Below, piece after piece: positions 8,126-16,458 of a stretch of 64,000 nucleotides of DNA. This DNA comes from Isoptericola peretonis (GTDB lineage Bacteria; Actinomycetota; Actinomycetes; Actinomycetales; Cellulomonadaceae): assembly GCA_023241745.1 (NCBI GenBank), contig JALQCY010000002.1:496001-560000 (forward strand), given 5' to 3'. The position numbers were made by a program, and so were the translations under genes. How positions within the stretch are numbered: position 1 is the stretch's first letter; every line of letters begins with the position of its first letter. A model generated the notes under the pieces. The model saw only the letters and a program-made list of their open reading frames with translations, had not been told where the DNA came from and ran no database searches.

Positions 8126-9054
8126 GCGCGACGATCACGACCAGGCCGCCGGAGGTGGCGACCCGTCCGCCGGCGCCCGCGCGCCGCACGAGCGCGGCAC
8201 GGTTCCGGGCGATGGTGACGAGCCGCGTCGGCAGCGCGATCGCCATCGTCATCGCGGTGCTGTGGACCGTCCCGACCGTGGGGCTGTTCGTCTCCTCCCT
8301 GCGCCCGGAGGCCGACATCCGCTCCAGCGGGTGGTGGCACGCGTTCACCGACCCGTCGTTCACCCTGGAGAACTACGCCCGCGTGCTGGGCGGGTCCACC
8401 TCGACGAACCTCGCGGTGTACTTCCAGAACTCGCTGGTGATCGCGATCCCCGCGACGCTGCTGCCCCTGGGCCTGGCCATCATGGCCTCCTACGCGTTCT
8501 CGGTGCTGCGGTGGCCGGGACGCGACTGGGTGTTCGTGGGCGTCTTCGCGCTGCAGGTGGTGCCGCTGCAGATGGCGCTCGTGCCGCTGCTGCGCATCTT
8601 CTCGGGCACCCAGGTCGCGGACGTCCTGCCCTTCCTGTCGCTCTGGGTAGCGCACACGATCTTCGCGTTGCCCCTGGCGATCTTCCTGCTGCACAACTTC
8701 ATGGCGGAGGTCCCGCGCGAGCTGATCGAGGCGGCCCAGATCGACGGCGCCGGGCACGTGACGGTCTTCCTCCGGGTGGTGCTGCCGCTCATGCTGCCGG
8801 CGATCGCGAGCTTCGCGATCTTCCAGTTCCTGTGGGTCTGGAACGACCTGCTGGTGGGCCTGACGTTCTCGGGCGGCTCCCGGACCGTGCAGCCCCTCAC
8901 CGCGGCCCTGGCCGCGATGGCGGGGGACCGCGGTCAGGAGTGGCACCTGCTCACCGCGGGGGCGTTCGTCTCGATGCTGCTGCCGCTCGTGGTGTTCTTC
9001 GCCCTGCAGCGGTACTTCGTGCGGGGGCTGCTCGCGGGCTCCGTGAAGGGCTGA
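8122..9054 (+). CDS. Sugar ABC transporter permease, MalG/AglG-like
   Basis: Predicted 310-residue permease with six membrane segments and the EAA loop EAAQIDGAGHVTVFLRVVLP near the C-terminus, as expected for MalG-type subunits. The N-terminal 35 residues are a charged Pro/Arg-rich tail. Its ATG overlaps the stop of the first permease gene by four bases, a sign of translational coupling in one operon with the binding protein. A strong hairpin follows the stop and closes the operon. The ATPase partner is not encoded in this window. Confidence 0.88.
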   Translation: MSATITTRPPEVATRPPAPARRTSAARFRAMVTSRVGSAIAIVIAVLWTVPTVGLFVSSLRPEADIRSSGWWHAFTDPSFTLENYARVLGGSTSTNLAVYFQNSLVIAIPATLLPLGLAIMASYAFSVLRWPGRDWVFVGVFALQVVPLQMALVPLLRIFSGTQVADVLPFLSLWVAHTIFALPLAIFLLHNFMAEVPRELIEAAQIDGAGHVTVFLRVVLPLMLPAIASFAIFQFLWVWNDLLVGLTFSGGSRTVQPLTAALAAMAGDRGQEWHLLTAGAFVSMLLPLVVFFALQRYFVRGLLAGSVKG

Positions 9055-9078
9055 CGCGCCACCCGGACGACGGCGTCC

Positions 9079-9112
9079 CTGAGGCCTCCCGGCTCCGGCC
9101 GGGAGGCCTCAG
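9079..9112. terminator. Bidirectional terminator hairpin
   Basis: A perfect 15-bp stem (CTGAGGCCTCCCGGC at 9079-9093 pairing with 9098-9112) with a 4-nt loop lies between the convergent ends of the permease gene and the DoxX gene. There is no long T-run, which is usual for high-GC actinobacteria. Confidence 0.75.
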
Positions 9113-9136
9113 CGGCGTCATCTTTCGTGCCGGTGT

Positions 9137-9724
9137 TCAGCCCTCGTGCCGCAGGCGCGCGCCGAGGGCGACGGCCGCGACGACGGCAGCCCCTGACACG
9201 AGCACCACGTCCTTGAGGATGTACTGGCCGAGCAGGCTCATCCCGTCCCCGAACAGCTCGCTGCCGAACAGGGCGACGGGGGACAGGATGCCGGCCATCG
9301 CGACGGCGAGGACGAGCAGCCCCGCGCGCAGCAGCCGGCCGGTGACCAGGGTGAGCCCGATGAAGCACTCCATCACGGCGACCACGACGACGGCCACGGT
9401 GCCGGGCACGAGGCCGAGGGTGAGCGTCTCGACCGTGCGGCCCGCGATCTCCTCGGCCGGGCTGGCGCCGGGGAAGAACTTCAGGACGCCGAAGCCGAGG
9501 AACACGAGGCCGAGCGCGACGCGCAGCGCCGGCACGGACCACCGGGTGAGGAACCGGGCGAGCGCGGTCACGGCGACGTCGAGCCGCATCGCGACCTGCT
9601 CGGCGAGCGCGTTCGGCGACCGGCGACGCGTGGCCGGGGTGGTCGGCGTGGCCGGGGTGGTCGGCGTGGTCGGCGGAGGGGTGGTGCTCGTGGTGGTGCG
9701 GCGCACCGTGGCGGAGACGGACAT
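9137..9724 (-). CDS. DoxX-like membrane protein with Thr/Pro-rich N-terminus
   Basis: Predicted 195-residue integral membrane protein with four hydrophobic segments after residue 60 and a DoxX-like sequence (RVALGLVFLGFGVLKFFPG). The first about 35 residues are a low-complexity Thr/Pro/Ala stretch. Part of it is encoded by two exact 18-bp direct repeats (9632-9649 and 9650-9667), so this length may vary between strains. DoxX-family proteins have been linked to redox and thiosulfate metabolism, but the role here is unknown. It is divergent from dinB and convergent with the sugar operon. Confidence 0.65.
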   Translation of the reverse strand: MSVSATVRRTTTSTTPPPTTPTTPATPTTPATRRRSPNALAEQVAMRLDVAVTALARFLTRWSVPALRVALGLVFLGFGVLKFFPGASPAEEIAGRTVETLTLGLVPGTVAVVVVAVMECFIGLTLVTGRLLRAGLLVLAVAMAGILSPVALFGSELFGDGMSLLGQYILKDVVLVSGAAVVAAVALGARLRHEG

Positions 9725-9917
9725 GGTGGTGCTCTCTTCCGGGGACGGGTGCGACCGGGTGGCCGCCCTGGGAGAGAGGGCCTGGCGGGCCCACGGATGC
9801 GCCTGCTGCGGCGTTTTCGCCCGGTCGTCACCCGGTCGTCACCCGTTCGCGGGGCGCCGGGCCGCGCGCCCGCCGGTGCGCCTCGCACGCCCTGGACGGC
9901 TGCCGCAGACTCGGAGC

Positions 9918-11000
9918 ATGGGACCGCGTCGCTCCCGCTGGGTGCTGCACGTCGACCTCGACCAGTTCCTGGCCGCGGTCGAGGTCCTCCGGCGCCCGGA
10001 GCTCGCCGGGAGGCCGGTGATCGTCGGCGGCCGGGGGGACCCGACCGAGCGCGCGGTCGTCTCCACCGCGTCCTACGAGGCGCGCGTGCACGGCGTCGGT
10101 TCGGGGATGCCCCTGCGCGTCGCGGCCCGCAAGGTGCCCGACGCGGTGATCCTCCCGGTCGACCACCAGGCGTACGACGCGGCCTCCGCGACGGTGATGG
10201 ACACGCTCCGGGGCCTCGGCATGGTGGTGGAGGTGCTCGGCTGGGACGAGGCGTTCCTGGGCAGCGACGCCGACGACCCGGAGGCCGTGGCCCGCCGGGT
10301 GCAGCGGGCCGTGCTCGACGCGACCCGGCTGCACTGCTCGGTCGGCATCGGCGACACCAAGGTGCGCGCGAAGATCGCCACCGGGTTCGGCAAGCCCGCG
10401 GGGGTGTTCCGGCTCACCCGGGCGAACTGGTTCGAGGTGATGGGGGCGCGGCCCGTCGTCGACCTGTGGGGCGTGGGGGCCAAGGTGTCCCGGCGCCTGG
10501 CGGGGCACGGCATCCGCACCGTCGAGCAGCTCGCGGCGGCGGACGAGGCCGTCCTCGTCGCCGAGTTCGGCCCTCGCCTGGGCGCCTGGTACGGGGAGCT
10601 GGGCCGGGGGGAGGGTTCCGCCGTCGTCGACGACACGCCCTGGGTGGCGCGCGGGCACAGCCGGGAGACCACGTTCCAGCGCAACCTCACCACGCGTGAG
10701 GCCGTCGAGGACGCGCTGCGCGTCCTGGCCGCGCAGGCGCACGCCGACACCGCCGCCGAGGGGCGGCCGGTGTTCCGGGTCGGTCTGAAGGTGCGCTACG
10801 CGCCGTTCTTCACCCGGACGTTCTCGCGGAAGCTGCCCGCCCCGACGCGATCGCTCGAGGAGGTGACGGCCGCCGTGCTCGACCTCGCGGCCGGGATGGA
10901 ACCCGGCCGCGAGGTGCGCCTGCTCGGCGTCCGCGCCGAGATGGTGATGCCCGACGACGCCCCCAGCACCTCGAGCACCCCGGTCCGCGGGCGGATCTGA
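9918..11000 (+). CDS. dinB: Y-family DNA polymerase IV, DinB2-like with leucine steric gate
   Basis: Predicted 360-residue translesion polymerase. The palm-domain catalytic acids are D13 (HVDLDQFLAAVE) and D110-E111 (GWDEAFLG). The finger motif SYEARVHGVGSGMPL and the thumb helix-hairpin-helix region (VVDLWGVGAKVSRRL) are present. The residue that normally excludes ribonucleotides is Phe in DinB (DMDCFF); here it is Leu at 18. The same change is known in mycobacterial DinB2, which readily uses ribonucleotides. No clear C-terminal beta-clamp motif (QLxLF type) is seen. No SOS box was found upstream. A CAGACT hexamer 6 nt before the ATG may be a weak leaderless -10. Confidence 0.88.
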   Translation: MGPRRSRWVLHVDLDQFLAAVEVLRRPELAGRPVIVGGRGDPTERAVVSTASYEARVHGVGSGMPLRVAARKVPDAVILPVDHQAYDAASATVMDTLRGLGMVVEVLGWDEAFLGSDADDPEAVARRVQRAVLDATRLHCSVGIGDTKVRAKIATGFGKPAGVFRLTRANWFEVMGARPVVDLWGVGAKVSRRLAGHGIRTVEQLAAADEAVLVAEFGPRLGAWYGELGRGEGSAVVDDTPWVARGHSRETTFQRNLTTREAVEDALRVLAAQAHADTAAEGRPVFRVGLKVRYAPFFTRTFSRKLPAPTRSLEEVTAAVLDLAAGMEPGREVRLLGVRAEMVMPDDAPSTSSTPVRGRI

Positions 11001-11026
11001 CCCGCCGGTGGACCGGGGCGCCGCCG

Positions 11027-12349
11027 TCAGCCCAGGACGCCGGGTGCCAGGCCGAAGAACTCCTGGACGGCGTCGTCGACGGGCGTCTCGCCGAAGGCGA
11101 TGTCCTGCGCGATGCGCGTGAACTCGACCTCGAGCGCGCCGGCGCCCTCGGGCGGAGGCGGGGGAGTGTCGCCCACGACGGCAGCGAGCCGATCGAGGTA
11201 GTCGAGCATCTTCTGGTCGAGCTCGTTCGGTTCGAGAGCGTCGGCGGCCTCCTGGGAGATGGGGCCACCGCGGGAGAGGCCGAACTCCCTGCTCACCTCG
11301 GGGTCGTTGGCGAGGAAGTCGATGAGCTTCGCCGCCTCGTCGGGGTGCTCGGTGTTCGCCGACATCGACAGCTCGAGCGACGGCTTGAGGTACAGGCCGC
11401 TGTTGCCCGGGTCGTCGGTGGGCGGCAGGACCATCGCGAAGTCGCCCTGCGCGCTGCCCTCGGAGTAGCGCACGAGGAAGTTGAGATAGCTGATCTCGCT
11501 GCCGGCCTCTCCGATGCCGAGCAGGTCCTCGCCCTCGAGCTGCTCCACCCTGCCCTGGTCCGCGAAGCCGCCGTCGGCGAACAGCGGCTCCGCGCGCTCC
11601 CACCACGCCGTCAGGTCGGCCTCGGTGAAACCGAGCTCACCCTCCGGCGTGTACAGCGCCTTGCCCTGCTGTCGCAGCCAGACCTCGAAGACCGACCACA
11701 CCTGGGTGTACGCGACGGTGCCGCCCACGACGGGGTCGTGCTCCGCCCCGGCCTTCCCGACGTCGGTCAGGAACGCGTCGTACTCGTCCCAGGTGACGCC
11801 GTCCTCGGGCATCTCGACGCCGAGCTCCTCGACGAGGCCGGTGTTGACGAAGCTGGTGAACCCGGTGGTGCTGGTGGGGATCCCGAAGATCTTCCCGTCC
11901 ACCTTCGCCGCCGGCATGACGGACTCCGGGAACGACGAGATGTCGATGGCCCCGCTCTCGGTGAACTCGTCCAGGGGCGCGATCTGCCCGGTCGCGCCGT
12001 ACTGCGACAGGTAGGACACGTCCATCTGCATGACGTCGGGCAGCGAACCGCTCGCGGCCTCGGTGTTGCGGGCCGTCCAGTAGTCGCCGAACCCCGCGTA
12101 CGACGTCTGGATCGTCACGCCTGGGTTCTGCTCCTCGTACAGGTCGATCGACTTCTCGTACCGCTCGGCGCGCGAGGCGTCACCCCACCAGGCGAACGTC
12201 AGGGTCACCTCCTCGTCTCCGCCGGCGTCCCCGCCGGAGCACGCCGCGAGCGCGGCGAGCGCCCCTGCGGCGACCATGGCCGTGCCCGCGCGGCGTCGGT
12301 CTCCCCGGGGCGAGCCGCTGCGGCCCGACCTCCCTGGCGTGGTCAACAT
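11027..12349 (-). CDS. Extracellular solute-binding lipoprotein (sugar ABC type), orphan
   Basis: Predicted 440-residue family 1 solute-binding protein. The lipobox ends at C37 (AALAAC), followed by a Gly/Asp linker. TLTFAWWGDASRAERYEKSI and GSLPDVMQMDVSYLSQY are typical for oligosaccharide binding proteins. ATG at 12349 has AGGAGG 7 nt upstream. No permease or ATPase gene is adjacent, so it must deliver to a transporter encoded elsewhere. It lies 112 bp downstream of the PL26-like gene on the same strand. A motif shared with that gene's promoter starts 87 nt upstream of its ATG. Rhamnogalacturonan-derived oligosaccharides are the inferred ligand. Confidence 0.8.
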   Translation of the reverse strand: MLTTPGRSGRSGSPRGDRRRAGTAMVAAGALAALAACSGGDAGGDEEVTLTFAWWGDASRAERYEKSIDLYEEQNPGVTIQTSYAGFGDYWTARNTEAASGSLPDVMQMDVSYLSQYGATGQIAPLDEFTESGAIDISSFPESVMPAAKVDGKIFGIPTSTTGFTSFVNTGLVEELGVEMPEDGVTWDEYDAFLTDVGKAGAEHDPVVGGTVAYTQVWSVFEVWLRQQGKALYTPEGELGFTEADLTAWWERAEPLFADGGFADQGRVEQLEGEDLLGIGEAGSEISYLNFLVRYSEGSAQGDFAMVLPPTDDPGNSGLYLKPSLELSMSANTEHPDEAAKLIDFLANDPEVSREFGLSRGGPISQEAADALEPNELDQKMLDYLDRLAAVVGDTPPPPPEGAGALEVEFTRIAQDIAFGETPVDDAVQEFFGLAPGVLG

Positions 12350-12435
12350 GTGTGCCTCCTTGCGCACCGAGCCGTCCCTCGACGGCGATGACGTTGCGAC
12401 GATGCTGCCAGCGTCAGGGCGGGGCAGTTCGTCAT

Positions 12436-12450
12436 CGAACAAAAGCGTGC
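12436..12450. promoter_or_regulatory. Shared 15-nt motif, copy A (binding-protein gene)
   Basis: CGAACAAAAGCGTGC matches copies at 15267 and 19702 in the pattern C-R-R-ACAAA-N-N-CG-N-N-C. It overlaps the right arm of a small inverted repeat (GTTCG at 12427-12431 and CGAAC at 12436-12440). It starts 87 nt upstream of the lipoprotein ATG. I see no well-spaced -10, so it reads better as a regulator site than as a core promoter. Confidence 0.5.
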
Positions 12451-12461
12451 AGATGTCGTGG

Positions 12462-15182
12462 TCATGCGCGGTCACCGACCAGGGCGAGGCACTGGATGGC
12501 GGCCAGCCCGTACTGGGCGCTGGCGTTGGTGGAGAAGTCCGCCTCGTCGACCGCGTGCAGGACGGCGGGCGGCTCGACACGGCGCGTGCCCCAGTCGTGG
12601 TCGTCCGGGTACCCGGCGTGCCCGGTGCGGAGCTCCTTCCAGGCGCGCGCGGCGAGGGCCGCGTCGTCCAGCCGCACGGCGGCGTACGCGGTGGCCCGCG
12701 CGTACGACTGCTTGAGGTTGAGGCTGCCCCAGCTCGCGCCGGTCACCGCCTCCTGCTCCGCCCTGGTGCCGTTGTACAGGCGGCAGAACTCGACCCACTT
12801 CGCCTCGACCTCGGGCTCGTCGACCAGGTCGAGCAGCTCGGTCATCACCTCGACGAGGCCGAACACCGAGCTCAGGCTGCCCACGGAGACCGACTTGTCG
12901 GGCCCCGAGCTGAACTCGGCCGTCGCCAGGTCGTAGGTGGTGCCGCCCTGGACCCAGCCGTTCGGCAGCCGGGCGATCGACCGCGCGCTCGCGAGCAGGC
13001 GGTCCCTCGCCTCCTCGCCGCCCCGTTCCCACTCGGTGAGCCACGCGCCGGCGATCGCTCCCCAGTCGGTGGTCGTGCCCAGGGGCAGGGCCGTCGGGTC
13101 GGGGTCGTACTCGCCGGTGGAGCCGTCGACCTTGCGGCTCGCGTTGAGCACCAGGTACGTGCGGTCGGAGTCGACGAGCTCCCGCAGCAGGTCGCCCGAG
13201 CGCTCGTCGCCCGTGAGGAAGTAGTAGTGCCTGCGGTAGTTGGCGTTGCTGATGCGCACCTGCTTGGCGCTGTCGGCCCAGTGCTGGACGCCGTGACGGG
13301 TGCCGAGGCCCTTCCACCGCCCGAGATGGTAGACGTCCACCTCCCCGGTGTGCCGGCCCATGGCCTCGGCCAGCCGGAACGCTGCGGCGTCGCCGGTGCG
13401 CAGGTAGTGGTACCAGAGCCACAGGTCGGTCGACAGCTCGGAGTTGTCCCACGCGTACCCGCCGACGTCGTAGCGCCACTGGTGCCGGTCCGCGTCGTAG
13501 GAGTGCATGACGTCGCCGTAGTCCCAGAACCCGTACCAGGAGCGCTGGTCCACCTGCTCCAGGTGGTAGCGGTGGATGGCGTCGAGACGGTCCTCGACGG
13601 CCGCCCTGGCCGGCGTGGACCGGTCGACGGGCGACCAGGACCCGAACACCCCGGCGGAGTGGTTGTGCTCGGGGCTGCTCGCGGGGAGCGGCGGCGTGGC
13701 GTTGGCCTCGGCGAGCTGGGCGAAGCGCTCGGCCGTGGGGGTGGCGGCCAGCGCCCAGAACATCAGCTCGCTGGTGCGGGCGACGCCGTACGGGGTGCCG
13801 AAGCCGGGCTCGTAGTCCTCGTAGGTGATCTCGAGGGCGTCGAGCTGCTCGGGGTAGGTGTCCTGGCCCATGCCGTCGTGGTAGAACCGCAGGTCCATCG
13901 CCTCGGCGCGCGGCGACCACATCCACACCGTGGCGTCCGCCTCGTCGGACGCGGCGCCCGTGATCTCCAGCTCGGTGGGGTGCAGCTGCCAGAAGTCCCG
14001 CATCCCGAAGGCGAGCCCGCCCGAGGGCGTCCCCACGTAGCCGAGCCCCGGCGCGCGGGTCCCGGCGTCCACCCTGATCCACGAGTGCCCCGAGCCGGTG
14101 CGCTTGCGGATCTCGAACCCGTGCGCCGTGAGCTGCGACAGGCTGTGGTCGCCCCACGCGGGGATCCAGTGCAGCCGGGAGGTGACCCGTGGGTCCCAGG
14201 TCGACGGGTCCGGCAGCGCCCGGCCCTCGACCTGGGCGGTGCGCACGGCCGCGCCGGGGTCGCGACGCAGCCCGGTGACGCCGCGCACCGCCTCGGCGAG
14301 CACACCGCCGTCCGGGCCGGCGAACCGCACGTGCCGGTCGTAGAGCTCGCCGCGCATCGGCACGGTGAACCGCACGCCCAGGCCGGTGATGAAGTCGCGG
14401 TCCTCGTCGCCGTCGAAGAAGAACGTGTGCATCAGGCGGACGCCGTCGGAGCCGGCGAACAGCGAGAACCGCAGGACGAACGGCAGCCACTCGCGGCGCC
14501 CCTTGCGGTGCTTGCCCTCCACCCTGACCACGGCGCGCACCGGGCCGGACTGCTCGACGGTCACCGTGTCCACGGTGCCGGCGAACTCCTCGAAGCCGAC
14601 CTTCGCGCCCCGGTCGGTGTCGGCGACGTCCTGGCGCTGCAGCACCAGGCGACCGTCCTTCGCGAGCACCGCGCCGCCGCGCCGGATCGCGCGCACCACC
14701 TTGTCGCCGTGGCGGCCGAACTCGACCTGCACGACGCCCGTGTCCACGACGATCCGGCCGGGGTCCTCCTGCACCGTGATCGCGTGCTCGCCGCGGGCCG
14801 GGGTCCCGGGCGTCAGGCGGTAGGACTCGGCACGCGGCGCGGACCCGCTCACGGCGTGCGCGGTCCACTTCACGGACCCGTCGGGCCACCAGGCCGTGGT
14901 CCACGTCTGCACCGGGACGTCCGCGCCGGACGCGGTGGCGAGGGCGAACCGCTGGTCTCCGGGCAGCGCCCCGCGCGGCCACGGGACGCCCCAGGTGGCG
15001 CCGGCGGCGAGGGCCGCGGGCGTGCCCCCTTCGAGCCACCGGACCTCGACGGGGTCGTGCCCGGTCAGGGCGACGGGGGCCGACGAGGCAGGCTGGGCGC
15101 TCGCGGAACGGGGGGCGAGGGCGGCGACTGCTCCGGCAGCCAGCGCGGAGGTGAGGACGGTACGTCGACTGACATCGACCAC
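12462..15182 (-). CDS. Tat-exported PL26/YetA-like exo-rhamnogalacturonan lyase family protein
   Basis: Predicted 906-residue secreted protein. A Tat signal peptide is visible (SRRTVLTSALAAGA, ending near ASA/Q). The next region matches the N-terminal RIFT-barrel of PcRGLX/YetA proteins (EVRWLEGGTPAALAAGATWG and VPWPRGALPG, WWPDGSVKWTAHAV). A central region and a C-terminal alpha/alpha-type domain with YNGTRAEQEA and SLNLKQSYARAT follow. Fungal PcRGLX defines polysaccharide lyase family 26 and releases unsaturated galacturonosyl-rhamnose from rhamnogalacturonan I. Start: GTG at 15182, with AAGGAG 8 nt upstream; the GTG at 15191 directly abuts that site. Activity is inferred from family. It is divergent from the DeoR-type regulator. 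Confidence 0.75.
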   Translation of the reverse strand: MVDVSRRTVLTSALAAGAVAALAPRSASAQPASSAPVALTGHDPVEVRWLEGGTPAALAAGATWGVPWPRGALPGDQRFALATASGADVPVQTWTTAWWPDGSVKWTAHAVSGSAPRAESYRLTPGTPARGEHAITVQEDPGRIVVDTGVVQVEFGRHGDKVVRAIRRGGAVLAKDGRLVLQRQDVADTDRGAKVGFEEFAGTVDTVTVEQSGPVRAVVRVEGKHRKGRREWLPFVLRFSLFAGSDGVRLMHTFFFDGDEDRDFITGLGVRFTVPMRGELYDRHVRFAGPDGGVLAEAVRGVTGLRRDPGAAVRTAQVEGRALPDPSTWDPRVTSRLHWIPAWGDHSLSQLTAHGFEIRKRTGSGHSWIRVDAGTRAPGLGYVGTPSGGLAFGMRDFWQLHPTELEITGAASDEADATVWMWSPRAEAMDLRFYHDGMGQDTYPEQLDALEITYEDYEPGFGTPYGVARTSELMFWALAATPTAERFAQLAEANATPPLPASSPEHNHSAGVFGSWSPVDRSTPARAAVEDRLDAIHRYHLEQVDQRSWYGFWDYGDVMHSYDADRHQWRYDVGGYAWDNSELSTDLWLWYHYLRTGDAAAFRLAEAMGRHTGEVDVYHLGRWKGLGTRHGVQHWADSAKQVRISNANYRRHYYFLTGDERSGDLLRELVDSDRTYLVLNASRKVDGSTGEYDPDPTALPLGTTTDWGAIAGAWLTEWERGGEEARDRLLASARSIARLPNGWVQGGTTYDLATAEFSSGPDKSVSVGSLSSVFGLVEVMTELLDLVDEPEVEAKWVEFCRLYNGTRAEQEAVTGASWGSLNLKQSYARATAYAAVRLDDAALAARAWKELRTGHAGYPDDHDWGTRRVEPPAVLHAVDEADFSTNASAQYGLAAIQCLALVGDRA

Positions 15183-15266
15183 GGGGGTCACTCCTTCGTG
15201 ACGGTGAGCGAGCTCTTGCGACTGACACGCACATGGTGGGAGCCGGGAGTCGGCGGTGGACGCAAC

Positions 15267-15281
15267 CAGACAAAAGCGGTC
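15267..15281. promoter_or_regulatory. Shared 15-nt motif, copy B (PL26-like gene / regulator gene)
   Basis: CAGACAAAAGCGGTC lies in the divergent intergenic region, starting 85 nt before the PL26-like start and ending 79 nt before the regulator start. It overlaps an imperfect inverted repeat, CGGTC (15277-15281) with GACCG (15289-15293). The spacing from the start codon nearly equals that of copy A. Confidence 0.5.
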
Positions 15282-15359
15282 GGCGGCTGACCGTTCCGGC
15301 TACAGTGCAGCCGAGCCCGGCGGTCGCGGACGACCGCCGACGAGGACGGGGAGGTCACG

Positions 15360-16436
15360 GTGCGGCTGCCGCGAGCGCGTCACGAGTACCTGTTGCGCGA
15401 GGTCACGCTGCGGGGCAGCGTCCGGTCGGCGGACGTCGCCGCGCAGCTCGGGGTGTCGGAGGTGACGATCCGGCGGGACATCACCCAGCTCGAGCGCGCA
15501 GGGCACCTCGCCCGCGTGCACGGCGGCGCGATCGCCCTGACGTCCGCGCGGGGGCCCCAGGCCGCGCAGGAGCTCGTCGGGCTCGTCGTCCCGAGCACCG
15601 ACGCGCACTTCCCGGCCGTGGTGCGGGGCATGGAGGCGATCGCCCCGTCGTTGCGCGTGCGGCTCGTGCTCGGGGTGTCGCAGTACCGGCCCGACGTCGA
15701 GGCGGCGCAGGTGGACCGGCTCGTGTCGCTCGGCGTGAGGGGTCTCGCGATCGCCCCGACCACGCGCGGCCGGAGCCCGGAGGAGCTCGCCGGGTGGCTC
15801 CGCTCGGTGGCGGTCCCCGTGGTGCTCGTCGAGCGCAGGATCGAGGGGCTGACCAGCCTCAGCGAGCTGGACCTCGTGCGGACCGACCACGCGCACGGGG
15901 CCGTCGTCGCCGTCGAGCACCTGCAGCGGCTGGGGCACGAGCGGGTCGCGCTGGGGGTCTACGACCAGACCCCGACGGCGCCGCACGTGCGCCAGGGGTT
16001 CGCCACGGCCGTCGAGCGGCTGGGGCTCGCGCCCGGGCCCGACGTCTCGCTCTCGAAGGGCACCGACCCCGGTCCGCTACGGGCCGAGCTCGAGGACCTC
16101 CTGGACCGCTGCGTCGCGACGGGCACCCGGGCGGTGCTCGTGCACACCGACGACCACGCGTCACGGCTCGTCGAGAGCGCGCTGGACCGGGGGATGCGGA
16201 TCCCGGAGGATCTCGCGGTCGTGGCGTACGACGACGAGAACGCGAGCCTCGCCGCGGTGCCGCTGACCACCGTCTCGCCGCCGCGCCGGGAGCTCGGGCA
16301 GGAGGCGCTGCGGGTGCTCGTCGACCGGATCACCGAGAAGGACGGCGAGCGCCGGCCCCCGCGCCACGTGGACCTGCTCCCGCGGCTCACGGTCCGGCAG
16401 TCGTGCGGGGCCGCCGCGGCGGCCCCGGCCGCCTGA
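15360..16436 (+). CDS. Transcriptional regulator: DeoR-type helix-turn-helix fused to LacI-type sensor
   Basis: Predicted 358-residue regulator. The N-terminal 55 residues form a DeoR winged helix (VRSADVAAQLGVSEVTIRRD, then HLARVHGGAI). From about residue 70 the protein follows the LacI/GalR periplasmic-binding fold, with GLVVPSTDAHFPAVVRGM near the start and DLAVVAYDDENASLAAVPLT near the end. This pairs a DeoR DNA reader with a sugar-sensing domain in place of the usual DeoR sugar-phosphate domain. Start GTG at 15360 follows GGGGAGG. It is divergent from the PL26-like gene and probably controls the surrounding pectin-type genes, possibly through the 15-nt motif. Confidence 0.8.
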   Translation: MRLPRARHEYLLREVTLRGSVRSADVAAQLGVSEVTIRRDITQLERAGHLARVHGGAIALTSARGPQAAQELVGLVVPSTDAHFPAVVRGMEAIAPSLRVRLVLGVSQYRPDVEAAQVDRLVSLGVRGLAIAPTTRGRSPEELAGWLRSVAVPVVLVERRIEGLTSLSELDLVRTDHAHGAVVAVEHLQRLGHERVALGVYDQTPTAPHVRQGFATAVERLGLAPGPDVSLSKGTDPGPLRAELEDLLDRCVATGTRAVLVHTDDHASRLVESALDRGMRIPEDLAVVAYDDENASLAAVPLTTVSPPRRELGQEALRVLVDRITEKDGERRPPRHVDLLPRLTVRQSCGAAAAAPAA

Positions 16437-16458
16437 GGCGCCTCGCGCGCCGCCGGCC

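Noticed and set aside
9632..9667. Two tandem 18-bp repeats as a possible CRISPR or regulatory array
   Set aside because: They are adjacent without spacers and encode the Thr/Pro tail of the DoxX protein.
12427..12440. GTTCG-TCAT-CGAAC as a LexA box
   Set aside because: The half-sites are in the reverse order to the LexA consensus (CGAAC must come first); kept only as part of motif copy A.
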